Below are positions 29,849 to 39,044 of a stretch of 64,000 nucleotides of DNA, piece after piece. The notes under the pieces are model-generated. The model was not told the origin of the DNA and did not search any database. It saw only the letters and a program-made list of their open reading frames with translations. The position numbers and the translations under genes were made by a program. Source of the stretch: Christiangramia forsetii KT0803 (GTDB lineage: Bacteria; Bacteroidota; Bacteroidia; Flavobacteriales; Flavobacteriaceae); NCBI RefSeq assembly GCF_000060345.1, contig NC_008571.1:2914001-2978000 (forward strand), in the 5' to 3' direction. Numbering within the stretch: position 1 is the stretch's first letter; every line of letters starts with the position of its first letter.

Positions 29849-29873
29849 AGGGCTGAAAAACACATTCAGCCCT
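29849..29873 (-). promoter_or_regulatory. Terminator-like hairpin in front of rplC
   Basis: A 9-bp stem, AGGGCTGAA and TTCAGCCCT (29849-29857 / 29865-29873) with a 7-nt loop. On the minus-strand transcript it is followed after three bases by six U residues. It lies between rpsJ and rplC, so it could be an attenuator, a processing site or a terminator remnant. Confidence 0.55.
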
Positions 29874-29926
29874 GAATTGTATTTTTCACCGTTTTTCCTT
29901 CGCGAAACGCTTAGGACATGTTTTTT

Positions 29927-29967
29927 GAAAGTTAAAAACTTTCGAGAGATCCCTCCCTTGTCGGGAT
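29927..29967. repeat. Repeat-like palindromes between rpsJ and rplC
   Basis: Two inverted repeats sit side by side: GAAAGT/ACTTTC (29927-29932 / 29938-29943) and ATCCC/GGGAT (29949-29953 / 29963-29967). The intervening GAGAGATCCCTCCCTTG resembles the core of dispersed flavobacterial intergenic repeats that I recall. The rest of the 209-nt spacer shows no gene and no promoter box. Confidence 0.4.
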
Positions 29968-30017
29968 GGATACTTCAAAACTTTTGTTTCGCCTCAGCTC
30001 ACAAAAGCCAAGAATTA

Positions 30018-30323
30018 TCACACCTTAATCTCTACCTCTACACCACTTGGCAATTCAAGCTTCATCAACGCATCAATCGTTTTTGAAGAAGAGCTATAAA
30101 TATCAAGCAATCTCTTGTAAGAGCTTAACTCGAACTGCTCTCTGGATTTCTTGTTCACGTGAGGTGAACGAAGAACAGTAAAGATTTTTTTGTTTGTTGG
30201 TAACGGAATTGGTCCGGTAACAACAGCTCCCGTAGTCTTTACGGTTTTTACGATTTTCTCAGCAGACTTGTCTACCAGGTTATGATCGTAAGATTTTAGT
30301 TTTATTCTGATTTTTTGACTCAT
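30018..30323 (-). CDS. rpsJ: 30S ribosomal protein S10
   Basis: Head protein of the small subunit and, as NusE, an antitermination partner of NusB. The 101 aa include [20 protein letters not shown] and the loop [20 protein letters not shown], quoted as GPIPLPTNK. It follows fusA by 10 nt with no tuf gene between, so the str and S10 blocks are joined here. Confidence 0.98.
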   Translation of the reverse strand: MSQKIRIKLKSYDHNLVDKSAEKIVKTVKTTGAVVTGPIPLPTNKKIFTVLRSPHVNKKSREQFELSSYKRLLDIYSSSSKTIDALMKLELPSGVEVEIKV

Positions 30324-30333
30324 TTCCTTAAGA

Positions 30334-32445
30334 TTATTCGTTTGCTGCTCCTTTAGCTGCTTTGATTACTTCTTCAGAAATATTAGAAGGAGTTTCAGCA
30401 TAGTGAGAGAATTCCATAGTTGAAGTTGCTCTACCCGATGAAAGTGTTCTTAATGTAGTTACATATCCGAACATTTCAGAAAGTGGTACTTCAGCTTTGA
30501 TTACTTTCGCTCCAGATCTGTCTGACATATTGTTTACCTGACCTCTTCTTCTGTTAAGGTCACCAACAATATCACCCATATTTTCTTCCGGAGTTACCAC
30601 TTCTACTTTCATGATTGGCTCAAGGATTACAGCTCCTGCTTTTTTAGCAGCATCCTTATACCCCATTTTAGCAGCCAATTCAAAAGAAAGTTGATCTGAA
30701 TCCACAGGGTGGAAAGAACCATCCTTAAGTGTTACTTTCAAAGAATCCATTGTAAATCCTGCAAGAGGACCATTCTTCATAGCTTCTTTGAATCCTTTCT
30801 CTACAGAAGGAACAAATTCTTTAGGAATACGACCACCTTTAATTACGTCTACGAATTGAAGACCAGTACCTTCGAAATCTTCATCAATTGGTCCCATTTC
30901 GAAAACAATATCAGCAAACTTACCACGACCACCAGACTGTTTCTTATAAACTTCTCTGTGATCTGCGCTTTTTGTAATAGTTTCTTTGTACTCTACCTGA
31001 GGCTCACCAACATTAACTTCAACTTTAAACTCACGCTTCATACGATCAATAATAATCTCCAGGTGAAGTTCACCCATACCAGAGATAATTGTTTGACCAG
31101 AATTTTCGTCAGTTTTAACTGTAAAAGTTGGATCCTCTTCAGCTAACTTACCAAGAGCCATTCCCATTTTCTCCACATCAGCCTTAGTTTTAGGCTCCAC
31201 AGCGATACCGATTACCGGCGCAGGGAAAGACATAGATTCAAGAACAATTGGGTGCTTCATATCTGTAAGCGTATCTCCCGTTTTAATATCCTTAAATCCT
31301 ACTGCAGCTCCAATATCTCCAGCCTCGATACTATCTATAGGCTCTTGTTTATTAGAGTGCATCTGGTAAATTCTTGAAATACGCTCTTTCTTACCAGAAC
31401 GAACGTTCAACACGTAAGAACCAGCATCCAGCGTACCTGAATACGCACGGAAAAATGCCAAACGACCTACGAAAGGATCGGTAGCAATTTTAAATGCAAG
31501 CGCAGCAAATGGAGAATCAACATGAGGCTTACGACTTTCTTCTTCGCCCGTATCTGGGTTAGTACCTTCAATCGCCTCCACATCTGCCGGAGAAGGAAGG
31601 TAACGCATCACAGCGTCAAGCATTGCCTGAACACCTTTATTTTTAAATGCAGAACCACACATCATTGGAATGATGCTCATATCTATAGTAGCAGCTCTTA
31701 ATGCAGCGATAATTTCATCTTCAGTAATAGAACTTTCGTCCTCGAAGAATTTTTCCATCAGCGCTTCATCATATTCAGCAACCGCTTCTACTAATTCTGC
31801 ACGGTATTTATTTACATCGTCTAAAAGCTCTTCAGGAATTTCGATAGTATCATAGGTCATCCCATGATCTTCATCATTCCATATAATAGCTTTCTTAGAA
31901 ATAAGATCAACCACACCTTTAAAGTCAATTTCATCACCGATTGGAACCTGAAGAGGTACCGGGTTACCACCTAGCATTTCTCTTACCTGACGACAAACGT
32001 TGAAAAAATCTGCTCCCTGACGGTCCATTTTATTAACGAAACCTAGACGTGGAACTCTATATTTATCTGCCTGTCTCCATACAGTTTCAGACTGAGGCTC
32101 CACCCCATCTACTGCAGAAAACAACGCAACAACACCATCAAGTACACGTAAAGAACGCTCTACCTCTACGGTAAAATCAACGTGACCGGGTGTATCTATA
32201 ATATTAACTGTAAATTCTTGATCACGGTACATCCACTTACAGTGTGTAGCCGCAGAAGTAATCGTGATACCACGCTCCTGCTCCTGCTCCATCCAGTCCA
32301 TAGTAGCAGCACCATCATGAACTTCACCTATTTTGTGACTTATACCTGTATAATAAAGGATACGCTCTGTTGTTGTGGTTTTACCCGCATCAATATGAGC
32401 CGCAATTCCGATATTTCTAGTAAATTTTAAATCTCTTTGTGCCAT
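30334..32445 (-). CDS. fusA: Elongation factor G
   Basis: GTPase that drives translocation and, with RRF, ribosome recycling. The 703-aa protein has the complete G domain ([16 protein letters not shown]-loop, [24 protein letters not shown]) and domains II to V, with the mobile loop region [16 protein letters not shown] in domain IV. It is encoded in the classical str position after rpsG with a 6-nt gap. It appears to be the canonical dual-function EF-G rather than a specialised paralogue. Confidence 0.98.
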   Translation of the reverse strand: MAQRDLKFTRNIGIAAHIDAGKTTTTERILYYTGISHKIGEVHDGAATMDWMEQEQERGITITSAATHCKWMYRDQEFTVNIIDTPGHVDFTVEVERSLRVLDGVVALFSAVDGVEPQSETVWRQADKYRVPRLGFVNKMDRQGADFFNVCRQVREMLGGNPVPLQVPIGDEIDFKGVVDLISKKAIIWNDEDHGMTYDTIEIPEELLDDVNKYRAELVEAVAEYDEALMEKFFEDESSITEDEIIAALRAATIDMSIIPMMCGSAFKNKGVQAMLDAVMRYLPSPADVEAIEGTNPDTGEEESRKPHVDSPFAALAFKIATDPFVGRLAFFRAYSGTLDAGSYVLNVRSGKKERISRIYQMHSNKQEPIDSIEAGDIGAAVGFKDIKTGDTLTDMKHPIVLESMSFPAPVIGIAVEPKTKADVEKMGMALGKLAEEDPTFTVKTDENSGQTIISGMGELHLEIIIDRMKREFKVEVNVGEPQVEYKETITKSADHREVYKKQSGGRGKFADIVFEMGPIDEDFEGTGLQFVDVIKGGRIPKEFVPSVEKGFKEAMKNGPLAGFTMDSLKVTLKDGSFHPVDSDQLSFELAAKMGYKDAAKKAGAVILEPIMKVEVVTPEENMGDIVGDLNRRRGQVNNMSDRSGAKVIKAEVPLSEMFGYVTTLRTLSSGRATSTMEFSHYAETPSNISEEVIKAAKGAANE

Positions 32446-32451
32446 GTTGTT

Positions 32452-32928
32452 TTAGAATCTAAAGTGAGAGAATGCTTTGTTAGCTTCAGCCATCTTATGA
32501 GTATCAACTCTTTTCTTAACAGCAGCTCCTTCTTCTTTTGCGGCAGCAAGAACTTCAGCAGCTAATTTACCAGCCATTGATTTCTCGTTTCTCTTACGCG
32601 AAAAGCTAATTAACCACTTCATAGCAGTAGATACTTTACGATCTGGTCTTATCTGCATTGGAATTTGAAAAGTTGCACCTCCAACACGTCTGCTTCTCAC
32701 TTCAACGTGAGGCATTACGTTAGAAAGAGCATCTTTCCAGATCTCTAATCCAGTTTTCTCTTCGTCTTGTTTCTTTTCATCCACGATCGCGATAGCGTCA
32801 TAGAAAATTTTAAAGGCAACAGATTTCTTACCATCCCACATCATCATGTTCACAAAACGTGTAACAAGCTGATCGTTAAATTTTGGATCTGGTAAAAGAG
32901 GTCGTTTTTTCGCCTGTCTTTTTCTCAT
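32452..32928 (-). CDS. rpsG: 30S ribosomal protein S7
   Basis: Primary binder of the 3' major domain of 16S rRNA and an E-site wall protein. The 158 aa include [19 protein letters not shown], the signature [18 protein letters not shown] and [13 protein letters not shown] at the end. In enterobacteria it represses the str operon. Confidence 0.98.
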   Translation of the reverse strand: MRKRQAKKRPLLPDPKFNDQLVTRFVNMMMWDGKKSVAFKIFYDAIAIVDEKKQDEEKTGLEIWKDALSNVMPHVEVRSRRVGGATFQIPMQIRPDRKVSTAMKWLISFSRKRNEKSMAGKLAAEVLAAAKEEGAAVKKRVDTHKMAEANKAFSHFRF

Positions 32929-32951
32929 TTCTTTACATTAAAAGTTTTTAA

Positions 32952-33326
32952 TTACTTCTTAGGGCGTTTTGCTCCGTATTTAGACCTACGCTGAGTTCTA
33001 CCTTCAACACCGGCAGTATCTAGCGCACCACGTACAATGTGGTATCTAACACCAGGCAAATCTTTTACCCTTCCACCTCTAACCAATACTATCGAGTGCT
33101 CCTGTAGATTGTGTCCTTCACCCGGAATGTAGGCATTCACCTCTTTTCCGTTAGTCAACCTTACCCTGGCCACTTTTCTCATAGCCGAGTTTGGTTTCTT
33201 AGGAGTTGTTGTGTACACACGTGTACAAACACCTCTCCTTTGAGGGCACGAATCCAAAGCAGCCGATTTACTCTTCTTGGTTATTTTGGCTCTTCCTTTT
33301 CGTACTAATTGTGAAATTGTTGGCAT
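32952..33326 (-). CDS. rpsL: 30S ribosomal protein S12
   Basis: Decoding-centre protein. The 124 aa contain [20 protein letters not shown] and [18 protein letters not shown], with the lysines usually altered in streptomycin-resistant mutants (in PKKPNSA and GRVKDLPG) both present. It is the first gene of the 17-kb ribosomal cluster and has a consensus promoter 56 nt upstream. Confidence 0.98.
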   Translation of the reverse strand: MPTISQLVRKGRAKITKKSKSAALDSCPQRRGVCTRVYTTTPKKPNSAMRKVARVRLTNGKEVNAYIPGEGHNLQEHSIVLVRGGRVKDLPGVRYHIVRGALDTAGVEGRTQRRSKYGAKRPKK

Positions 33327-33381
33327 AATTTCCTATACACTAATTATTAATAAAATTTACTCCCCTGTTTTTTAGGGTCTG

Positions 33382-33411
33382 CAAAGGTAGAAATAAAAAA
33401 GTATAATTCAA
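33382..33411 (-). promoter_or_regulatory. Main promoter of the ribosomal-protein cluster
   Basis: On the minus strand TTG (33411-33409), a 19-nt spacer and TACCTTTG (33389-33382) match the Bacteroidota consensus exactly. The leader to rpsL is about 50 nt and contains a short CCCT/AGGG stem (33363-33366 / 33374-33377). It faces away from the first SusC promoter about 170 bp off; the AT-rich DNA between (33412-33577) shows no further feature. Confidence 0.75.
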
Positions 33412-33577
33412 ATATTATCGCAATTATTTAATTTAGAATTGCTTAAAATAGAATTTTATATAAAGACCAGAAATTACATAAGAGTTAAGCAGTCTTTGCA
33501 TGTTGATTTAAGGAGTAAGCGCTAAATAAAAAAACATCATCGTTTTAACATAAATGTTAAGTTTATATAAAATTACC

Positions 33578-33608
33578 TTGTATTATTAACTTTTAATTAG
33601 CATTTTTG
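33578..33608 (+). promoter_or_regulatory. Promoter of the first SusC/SusD locus
   Basis: TTG (33578-33580), a 20-nt spacer and CATTTTTG (33601-33608), one mismatch from TAnnTTTG. The same box and spacing recur before the other two SusC genes. Transcription should start at about 33613-33616, at the conserved leader GGCTAATTCAAA. Confidence 0.65.
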
Positions 33609-33612
33609 AAAA

Positions 33613-33634
33613 GGCTAATTCAAATTAAGTTAAA
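33613..33634 (+). promoter_or_regulatory. Conserved SusC 5' leader, copy 1
   Basis: GGCTAATTCAAA (33613-33624) begins 22 nt before the ATG. Copies 2 and 3 have the same 12-mer 23 nt before theirs. The motif lies where the mRNA 5' end is expected, so the whole untranslated leader may be only this element plus the A-rich initiation region. Confidence 0.6.
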
Positions 33635-36600
33635 ATGAAAGTAAAATTACGTAGTATTCTAACGCTTATACTGGCGTTAGTAGTGCAAATAAGTTTTGCA
33701 CAGGAAACAACCATTACCGGTACGGTATCAGGAGAAGACGGTCTCCCCCTGCCAGGTGTAAATGTCCTCAAAAAGGGAACTTCGACAGGTACACAAACGG
33801 ATTTTGATGGAAATTATTCCATTGAGGCAGCAGAAGGAGATATTCTTGTATTTTCATTTTTAGGAATGGAGTCCCAGGAATATACTATTGGGTCTGTAAA
33901 CATTGTAGATGTAACTATGGCTACCGACGCAGCATCTTTAGATGAAGTTGTGGTTGTAGCATACGGAACTTCTAGCCTAGAAGCTTTTACAGGTTCCGCC
34001 AGTGTTATAGGTTCCCAGGAGCTTGCATCGCGAAACGTTACATCACCTATCGCAGCCATAGAAGGTAAAGCAACCGGAGTTCAATTCACGTCTCCAGCCG
34101 GACCAGGTGATTCCCCAGGAATTGTAATAAGAGGTGTTGGTACCCTTAATGGCGATACCGACCCTTTATACATAGTGGACGGCATGCAATTTGAAGGAAG
34201 TTTAAGTTCTATCAACCAGGAAGACATTGCATCTTTCACAATCCTTAAGGATGCAGCATCTACTTCTTTATACGGTTCAAGAGCTGCTAACGGAGTTGTA
34301 ATAATTACAACGAAATCAGGAACTAAGGGGGAAATTAAAATGAGTGTTTCAGCTCAATCCGGCTTAGTATCTAACGGTATACCACGATATGACCAGGTTT
34401 CACCGGGAGAATATTACGAGGTAATGTGGGAGGCTCTTAAAAATTCAAGTGCGGGTGATGGTGATCCTGAATTTGCTAGTGCCAATATCTACAACCAGTT
34501 AGGTTACAACCCATTTAACGTTCCTAATGATCAAATTGTAGGCGTTAACGGTCAATTAAATCCAAATGCCGAGGTTATCTATCAAAGTTTAGATTGGTTT
34601 AATCAACTTCAGCAAACTGGATTGAGAACAAATTATAATATGAATGTTTCTGCCGGTGGTGAAGATCATACCGTATTTTTCTCGGCATCTTATTTAGATG
34701 AAGAGAGTTATGTAGTTACATCTGGTTTTGATCGTTTGACCGCAAGATTAAATGGGGAATTTGACGTGAACGACCGAATCACAATTGGAGGTAGCGCAAA
34801 TATTACCATTTCCGAAGCTGTTGGACCAAGTTCTGCAGGGACAGGAAGCATTGTAAATCCCTTTAGTTTCGCACAGGGTATTGGTTCTATTTATCCAGTG
34901 TACGTTAACGACCTACAGGGAAATATTGTAACAGATAATTTTGGTGCTCCTGTATTTGATAACGGTGAAGGATTCTCAGAATTTAATATTGGATCACGCC
35001 CAGTGAATCAGGGACGCCATGCACTTCAGGAACTACTATTAAATAACGAAAGCGATAGAGATAATACATATGGCTTTAGATTTTTTGGAGAGCTGGAGGT
35101 ATTTGACGGTCTAAACTTTAGATTGAATTACGGTAGAGATATCAATGAACTTTTTGAAAGAGAATACGAAAATGCTATCATCGGAGATGCTCAACCAGAC
35201 GGAAGACTTAGTGAAGATCGCGCTCGAAGAGAGGTAGAGAATTTCAATCAACTTCTTACCTACTCAAAAAGATTTGGTAAGCACAATCTTGACTTTACTG
35301 CTGGGCACGAAAGTTTTGAAAGATCTATTTCAAATCTTTCAGCTTTAGCTACCGTACAGGCAGCCAATGGAATCTATGAATTTGCAAACTTCTCAAACAT
35401 CGTTGACTTAGACGGTGCTACATTCGATAAGGCTATTGAAGGTTACTTTTTTAGAGCCAATTATAATTTTGATGATAAATACTATATAAGTGGTTCAATA
35501 AGACGTGATGGATCGTCTGTCTTCAATGCCGATAAAAGGTGGGGAACTTTTTATTCTGTAGGTGGATCCTGGAGAATAGACCAGGAAAACTTTATGGATG
35601 ATGTTTCTTTCATAGATAAATTAAAGCTGAGAGCTTCTTACGGAGAAGTGGGTAATGATGATCTTTTAGACAGCTATTTATCACAGGCGAGATTTTCCAT
35701 TACTTCAAATGCCGCAAGACCCGCAATACTTTTTACAGATATTGGAAATACAAACTTACAATGGGAAACAATTGAAAGCTTTGATGTTGCGCTTGAGTTT
35801 GGATTATTCAACAACTTCTTAGATGGTTCAATTGAATACTATAAGAAAAATTCTAGTGATCTGCTTTACAATTTACCGATTGCCCTAAGTAATGGTCTAA
35901 ATGAGTTTCCAGTTAATCTTGGAGATATGTACAATTCGGGTTGGGAATTTGCAGTTACCGGTCATTTAATGAACCAGAATGATTTTTTCTGGGACTTGAC
36001 CTTACAAGCTTCTACATTCAAAAATGAAATTACCTCTTTACCAGATCCATTTATTACCGGATCTAAGAGATGGGCAGCAGGACGTTCTAGATTCGATTTC
36101 TTTTTGTTAAGAACTGCGGGAGTAGACCCGGAGAATGGTGACCAATTATTCTTTTTATACGAGCAGGATGAAGACGGAGAAAGCGTACCTGTTAGAAATG
36201 CAGACGGTAGCATCCAGACTACAAATGACTGGCAGGAGACAGAAAGAGCTTATACCGGTGATTCCTCAATTCCAGATCTACTTGGCTCTGTGGCTAATAG
36301 CTTTAGATATAAAGGATTTAATTTAGATTTTCTGATTACCTATGGTATTGGTGGTAGTGTTCTTGATAATGCTTATGCTGATTTAATGCACAGCGGATCT
36401 TACGGTAGTTCTCTTCATCCTGATATTCTAAATGCGTGGAGACAACCCGGTGACATTACAGATGTACCAAGACTTGAAAATGGTAATCCTAATTTAGTTC
36501 GTACGCAATCAGATAGATTTATAACCGATGCTTCCTTTTGGTCTTTGAAGAATGTTAATTTAGGATACAATTTTGATAATAACACAACAGATGCTCTTGG

Positions 36601-36757
36601 GTTGGATGACCTCAGGATTTCAATTACAGGTGAAAACTTATACCTAAACAGCGAAAGAAAAGGATTAGATCCGCAATACAATTTGGCAGGAACAGCGCCA
36701 GGAGATGATTTCTCTCCAGCAAGAATAATTTCATTAGGCTTAAACCTATCTTTCTAA
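33635..36757 (+). CDS. SusC/RagA-family TonB-dependent outer-membrane transporter 1
   Basis: A 1040-aa TonB-linked beta-barrel that imports a bound nutrient across the outer membrane with its SusD lid. Visible parts are a signal peptide at 1-22 (cut after SFA), a carboxypeptidase-D-regulatory-like domain at about 25-100 with GLPLPGVNVLKKGTS and TQTDFDGNYSI, and the SusC signature DEVVVVAYG at 103-111. The plug follows (about 115-230, ASTSLYGSRAANGVVIITTK), then the barrel ending ..IISLGLNLSF. The next gene 18 nt on is its SusD partner. The pair is not next to glycoside hydrolases or sensors, so no substrate can be assigned. Its N-terminus is the most diverged of the three copies. Confidence 0.95.
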   Translation: MKVKLRSILTLILALVVQISFAQETTITGTVSGEDGLPLPGVNVLKKGTSTGTQTDFDGNYSIEAAEGDILVFSFLGMESQEYTIGSVNIVDVTMATDAASLDEVVVVAYGTSSLEAFTGSASVIGSQELASRNVTSPIAAIEGKATGVQFTSPAGPGDSPGIVIRGVGTLNGDTDPLYIVDGMQFEGSLSSINQEDIASFTILKDAASTSLYGSRAANGVVIITTKSGTKGEIKMSVSAQSGLVSNGIPRYDQVSPGEYYEVMWEALKNSSAGDGDPEFASANIYNQLGYNPFNVPNDQIVGVNGQLNPNAEVIYQSLDWFNQLQQTGLRTNYNMNVSAGGEDHTVFFSASYLDEESYVVTSGFDRLTARLNGEFDVNDRITIGGSANITISEAVGPSSAGTGSIVNPFSFAQGIGSIYPVYVNDLQGNIVTDNFGAPVFDNGEGFSEFNIGSRPVNQGRHALQELLLNNESDRDNTYGFRFFGELEVFDGLNFRLNYGRDINELFEREYENAIIGDAQPDGRLSEDRARREVENFNQLLTYSKRFGKHNLDFTAGHESFERSISNLSALATVQAANGIYEFANFSNIVDLDGATFDKAIEGYFFRANYNFDDKYYISGSIRRDGSSVFNADKRWGTFYSVGGSWRIDQENFMDDVSFIDKLKLRASYGEVGNDDLLDSYLSQARFSITSNAARPAILFTDIGNTNLQWETIESFDVALEFGLFNNFLDGSIEYYKKNSSDLLYNLPIALSNGLNEFPVNLGDMYNSGWEFAVTGHLMNQNDFFWDLTLQASTFKNEITSLPDPFITGSKRWAAGRSRFDFFLLRTAGVDPENGDQLFFLYEQDEDGESVPVRNADGSIQTTNDWQETERAYTGDSSIPDLLGSVANSFRYKGFNLDFLITYGIGGSVLDNAYADLMHSGSYGSSLHPDILNAWRQPGDITDVPRLENGNPNLVRTQSDRFITDASFWSLKNVNLGYNFDNNTTDALGLDDLRISITGENLYLNSERKGLDPQYNLAGTAPGDDFSPARIISLGLNLSF

Positions 36758-36775
36758 TAATAAAAAAATTACACT

Positions 36776-38425
36776 ATGTCATATAAAATAAAATATCTCT
36801 TATTGATATTTCTTTCGATGTCAATAACCTCTTGCGAGGAGGAATTTCTAGAAAGAAGACCCACAGATGCCATTTCGGCAACAGATGCCTTGGCAAATGA
36901 AGATAATATGCAGCTCATATTAGACGGGATACACCGTGGTCTATACTCCCAGTCCCAGACTGTTTTTCCAGGCGGTGATACTGGCAGAGCTAATAACCAC
37001 TATTGGGTACCGCTGGGTGATAATTTAGCGGGTGACCTCATTCATTCTGCAAATGCGAACAATTTATCCTGGCGTTCTGCCATGCAATGGAATGAGCACA
37101 CACAGCCCACTTCCTTAACAACAGAAATATTTTGGTATCACCGCTACAATATTATTCTACATGCAAATTTGTTAATTAATGAAATAGAAAGTGGAACATT
37201 AACTGAAACAGCGAGACTTAAACATATCCTGGGCCAGGCGTACACTTATAGAGCATATGCATATTTATCTTTAGTGCAGCATTATGGAAGAGGTTATTTA
37301 ATCGGTGACCCGGCTTCTGACCCTGGGGTTCCAATATTATTCTCATCTGAAACACCATTTACAAGTCAACCAAGATCTACTGTACAGGAAGTTTATACTC
37401 AGATTGGGTCAGATTTAGATGCAGCGATCAGCTCGTTTGAAGGTAGCGAGCCTCCAGGGGTTGGAGGTGCTGCAGCAAAAGCACAGTTAAGTGTTGATGT
37501 AGCTCAAGGTTTAAAAGCACGTTGGGCACTTTCCAAAGGAGACTGGGCTACAGCAGCAGAAGCCGCTGCGAAAGCAAGAGAAGGCTACGCATTATTAGGT
37601 GAAGATGAATGGAAATCAGGTTTTAATTCTAATGAACTTTCAGAAGTAATCTGGGGGAGCAATGTGATTGCTGCCGAAACAACCTTCTTTAGATCTTATT
37701 TCTACTTAGCCAGCAACACATTTAATGGTAGCCAGGTTAGAAACAATCCGAAAATAGCAGATCGCAGGATGGTGGATGCTATTCCAGAATCAGACTACAG
37801 AAAAGATGTCTTTTTACCGGACGCACCAAATTCAAATACTTCTGCCGCGAATGGTAATGGAGGATGGGAAAATAATACAAACCCATTGTACGAAACAGAG
37901 GAGGAATTTGATGCTGCGGTAGCTGAAATTAAAAGCACATATGGCTTAACATCCGGGCATAATACTCATCCATATATGCATTTTAAATTGAAAAATGCAA
38001 ATCCTGGAAGTATAGATCCAGATGATGTTATATATATGAGAGCTTCAGAAATGTATTTGATCGAAGCAGAAGCAAAATTAATGATGGGAGATCTTGCTGG
38101 CGCTAAAGAAGCTTTGAAGCCTTTAGCTGAAGCAAGGGACGAGGAATGGAGTGCTGATGAATTCAATACTGAAGAAAGTTTCTTCGAACATATAAAGTTT
38201 CAATGGCGACTGGAAATGTGGGGAGAAGGCTTTGGGTATACCAACCACATTAGATGGGATGAAGGTATAGACCATGGTGCCAATGGAGGTTCTGGAGCAT
38301 CTGAAGTTCTTTATCAGGATGCTTTTCAAATGGACAAACCATCCACAAATGATGATTGGATTTTTAAAATTCCTCAGGCAGAAATTAACGCCAATCCAAA
38401 TTTAAGTCCATCAGACCAGAATTAA
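36776..38425 (+). CDS. SusD/RagB-family surface lipoprotein 1
   Basis: A 549-aa nutrient-binding lipoprotein that caps the SusC barrel. The signal peptide ends at lipobox Cys20 (SITSC), followed by EEEF, an acidic stretch that fits the lipoprotein export signal directing proteins to the cell surface. The typical SusD start LERRPTDAISATDAL, TPR-like helices (ILGQAYTYRAYAYLSLVQHYG) and the C-terminal IPQAEINANPNLSPSDQN are present. This is the classical SusD/RagB type with a C-terminal 'IP..E...NP.L.QN' pattern, unlike SusD 2 and 3. It is followed by a hairpin terminator. Confidence 0.94.
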   Translation: MSYKIKYLLLIFLSMSITSCEEEFLERRPTDAISATDALANEDNMQLILDGIHRGLYSQSQTVFPGGDTGRANNHYWVPLGDNLAGDLIHSANANNLSWRSAMQWNEHTQPTSLTTEIFWYHRYNIILHANLLINEIESGTLTETARLKHILGQAYTYRAYAYLSLVQHYGRGYLIGDPASDPGVPILFSSETPFTSQPRSTVQEVYTQIGSDLDAAISSFEGSEPPGVGGAAAKAQLSVDVAQGLKARWALSKGDWATAAEAAAKAREGYALLGEDEWKSGFNSNELSEVIWGSNVIAAETTFFRSYFYLASNTFNGSQVRNNPKIADRRMVDAIPESDYRKDVFLPDAPNSNTSAANGNGGWENNTNPLYETEEEFDAAVAEIKSTYGLTSGHNTHPYMHFKLKNANPGSIDPDDVIYMRASEMYLIEAEAKLMMGDLAGAKEALKPLAEARDEEWSADEFNTEESFFEHIKFQWRLEMWGEGFGYTNHIRWDEGIDHGANGGSGASEVLYQDAFQMDKPSTNDDWIFKIPQAEINANPNLSPSDQN

Positions 38426-38453
38426 CTATAAAATTATATTTTTGAATTACCCA

Positions 38454-38494
38454 AAAAGTCTCCAACTTACTAAAAGTCTGGAGACTTTTCTATT
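38454..38494 (+). terminator. Intrinsic terminator of SusCD locus 1
   Basis: An 11-bp stem, AAAAGTCTCCA (38454-38464) and TGGAGACTTTT (38479-38489), with a 14-nt loop and a T-rich tail. It lies 29 nt after the SusD 1 stop. Confidence 0.82.
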
Positions 38495-38985
38495 TTAAAA
38501 GACTTGTAAAATTTAAACAAAGTAAATACTCACAAACCACATTGCCCTCTTCCTTCTCAAAATCAACAATAAAAAGAGGATAAACTTTATTATTTTAATT
38601 AAATCCCACCAGCCCTCCAAATTGAACCTGGCATATTACTCTATTTTCATATTTTGTGGCTAAATTAAATTTTTCTCCTATTTATCCCGTGCATAAGATT
38701 TCAGTTTCACTGGTCAAAATATTTCGTTCGAAATAATTTTTAAACATTCTCTAAGAAATAAATTGGATACACCTTCATTTGCTAATTTTTAGAAAAAAAA
38801 TCACCAAATAAAACTTTTTATTACTACAATTTCTATTAATAAACAAAACTCATAGAAATAATTGGTTTTTTTTGTGAAATAGTAAATATTAAAGTAACAA
38901 TAGAGTCATTTGTTAAAAAAATTATACTATTAAACTGATTATCAAATACATGTATTTCTAACAAAAAATTAACGTGCGATTAAGT
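38495..38985. other. AT-rich intergenic stretch without recognised features
   Basis: About 490 bp between the SusCD 1 terminator and the SusC 2 promoter. It is strongly AT-rich with frequent stops in every frame. I saw no RNA gene, repeat shared with the rest of the window, or coding remnant. Confidence 0.6.
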
Positions 38986-39016
38986 TTGTATTAACCTTTA
39001 ATTCTGCTCATTTTTG
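38986..39016 (+). promoter_or_regulatory. Promoter of the second SusC/SusD locus
   Basis: TTG (38986-38988), a 20-nt spacer and CATTTTTG (39009-39016), with the same -7 box and the same spacing as copy 1. TATTAAC after the TTG and TTTAATT in the spacer are also close to copy 1. Confidence 0.65.
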
Positions 39017-39021
39017 GGGTT

Positions 39022-39044
39022 GGCTAATTCAAATAAATTTAAAA
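39022..39044 (+). promoter_or_regulatory. Conserved SusC 5' leader, copy 2
   Basis: GGCTAATTCAAA (39022-39033) followed by TAAATTTAAAA to the ATG. It differs from copy 3 at one base over 23. Confidence 0.65.

Noticed and set aside
30709-31146. A 145-codon plus-strand frame inside fusA
   Set aside because: fusA is a complete, well-conserved gene; the antisense frame has no motif, start context or plausible composition.
38495-38985. A small RNA or decayed gene between SusCD loci 1 and 2
   Set aside because: The stretch is simply AT-rich, with stops in all frames and no convincing promoter-plus-terminator pair of its own.
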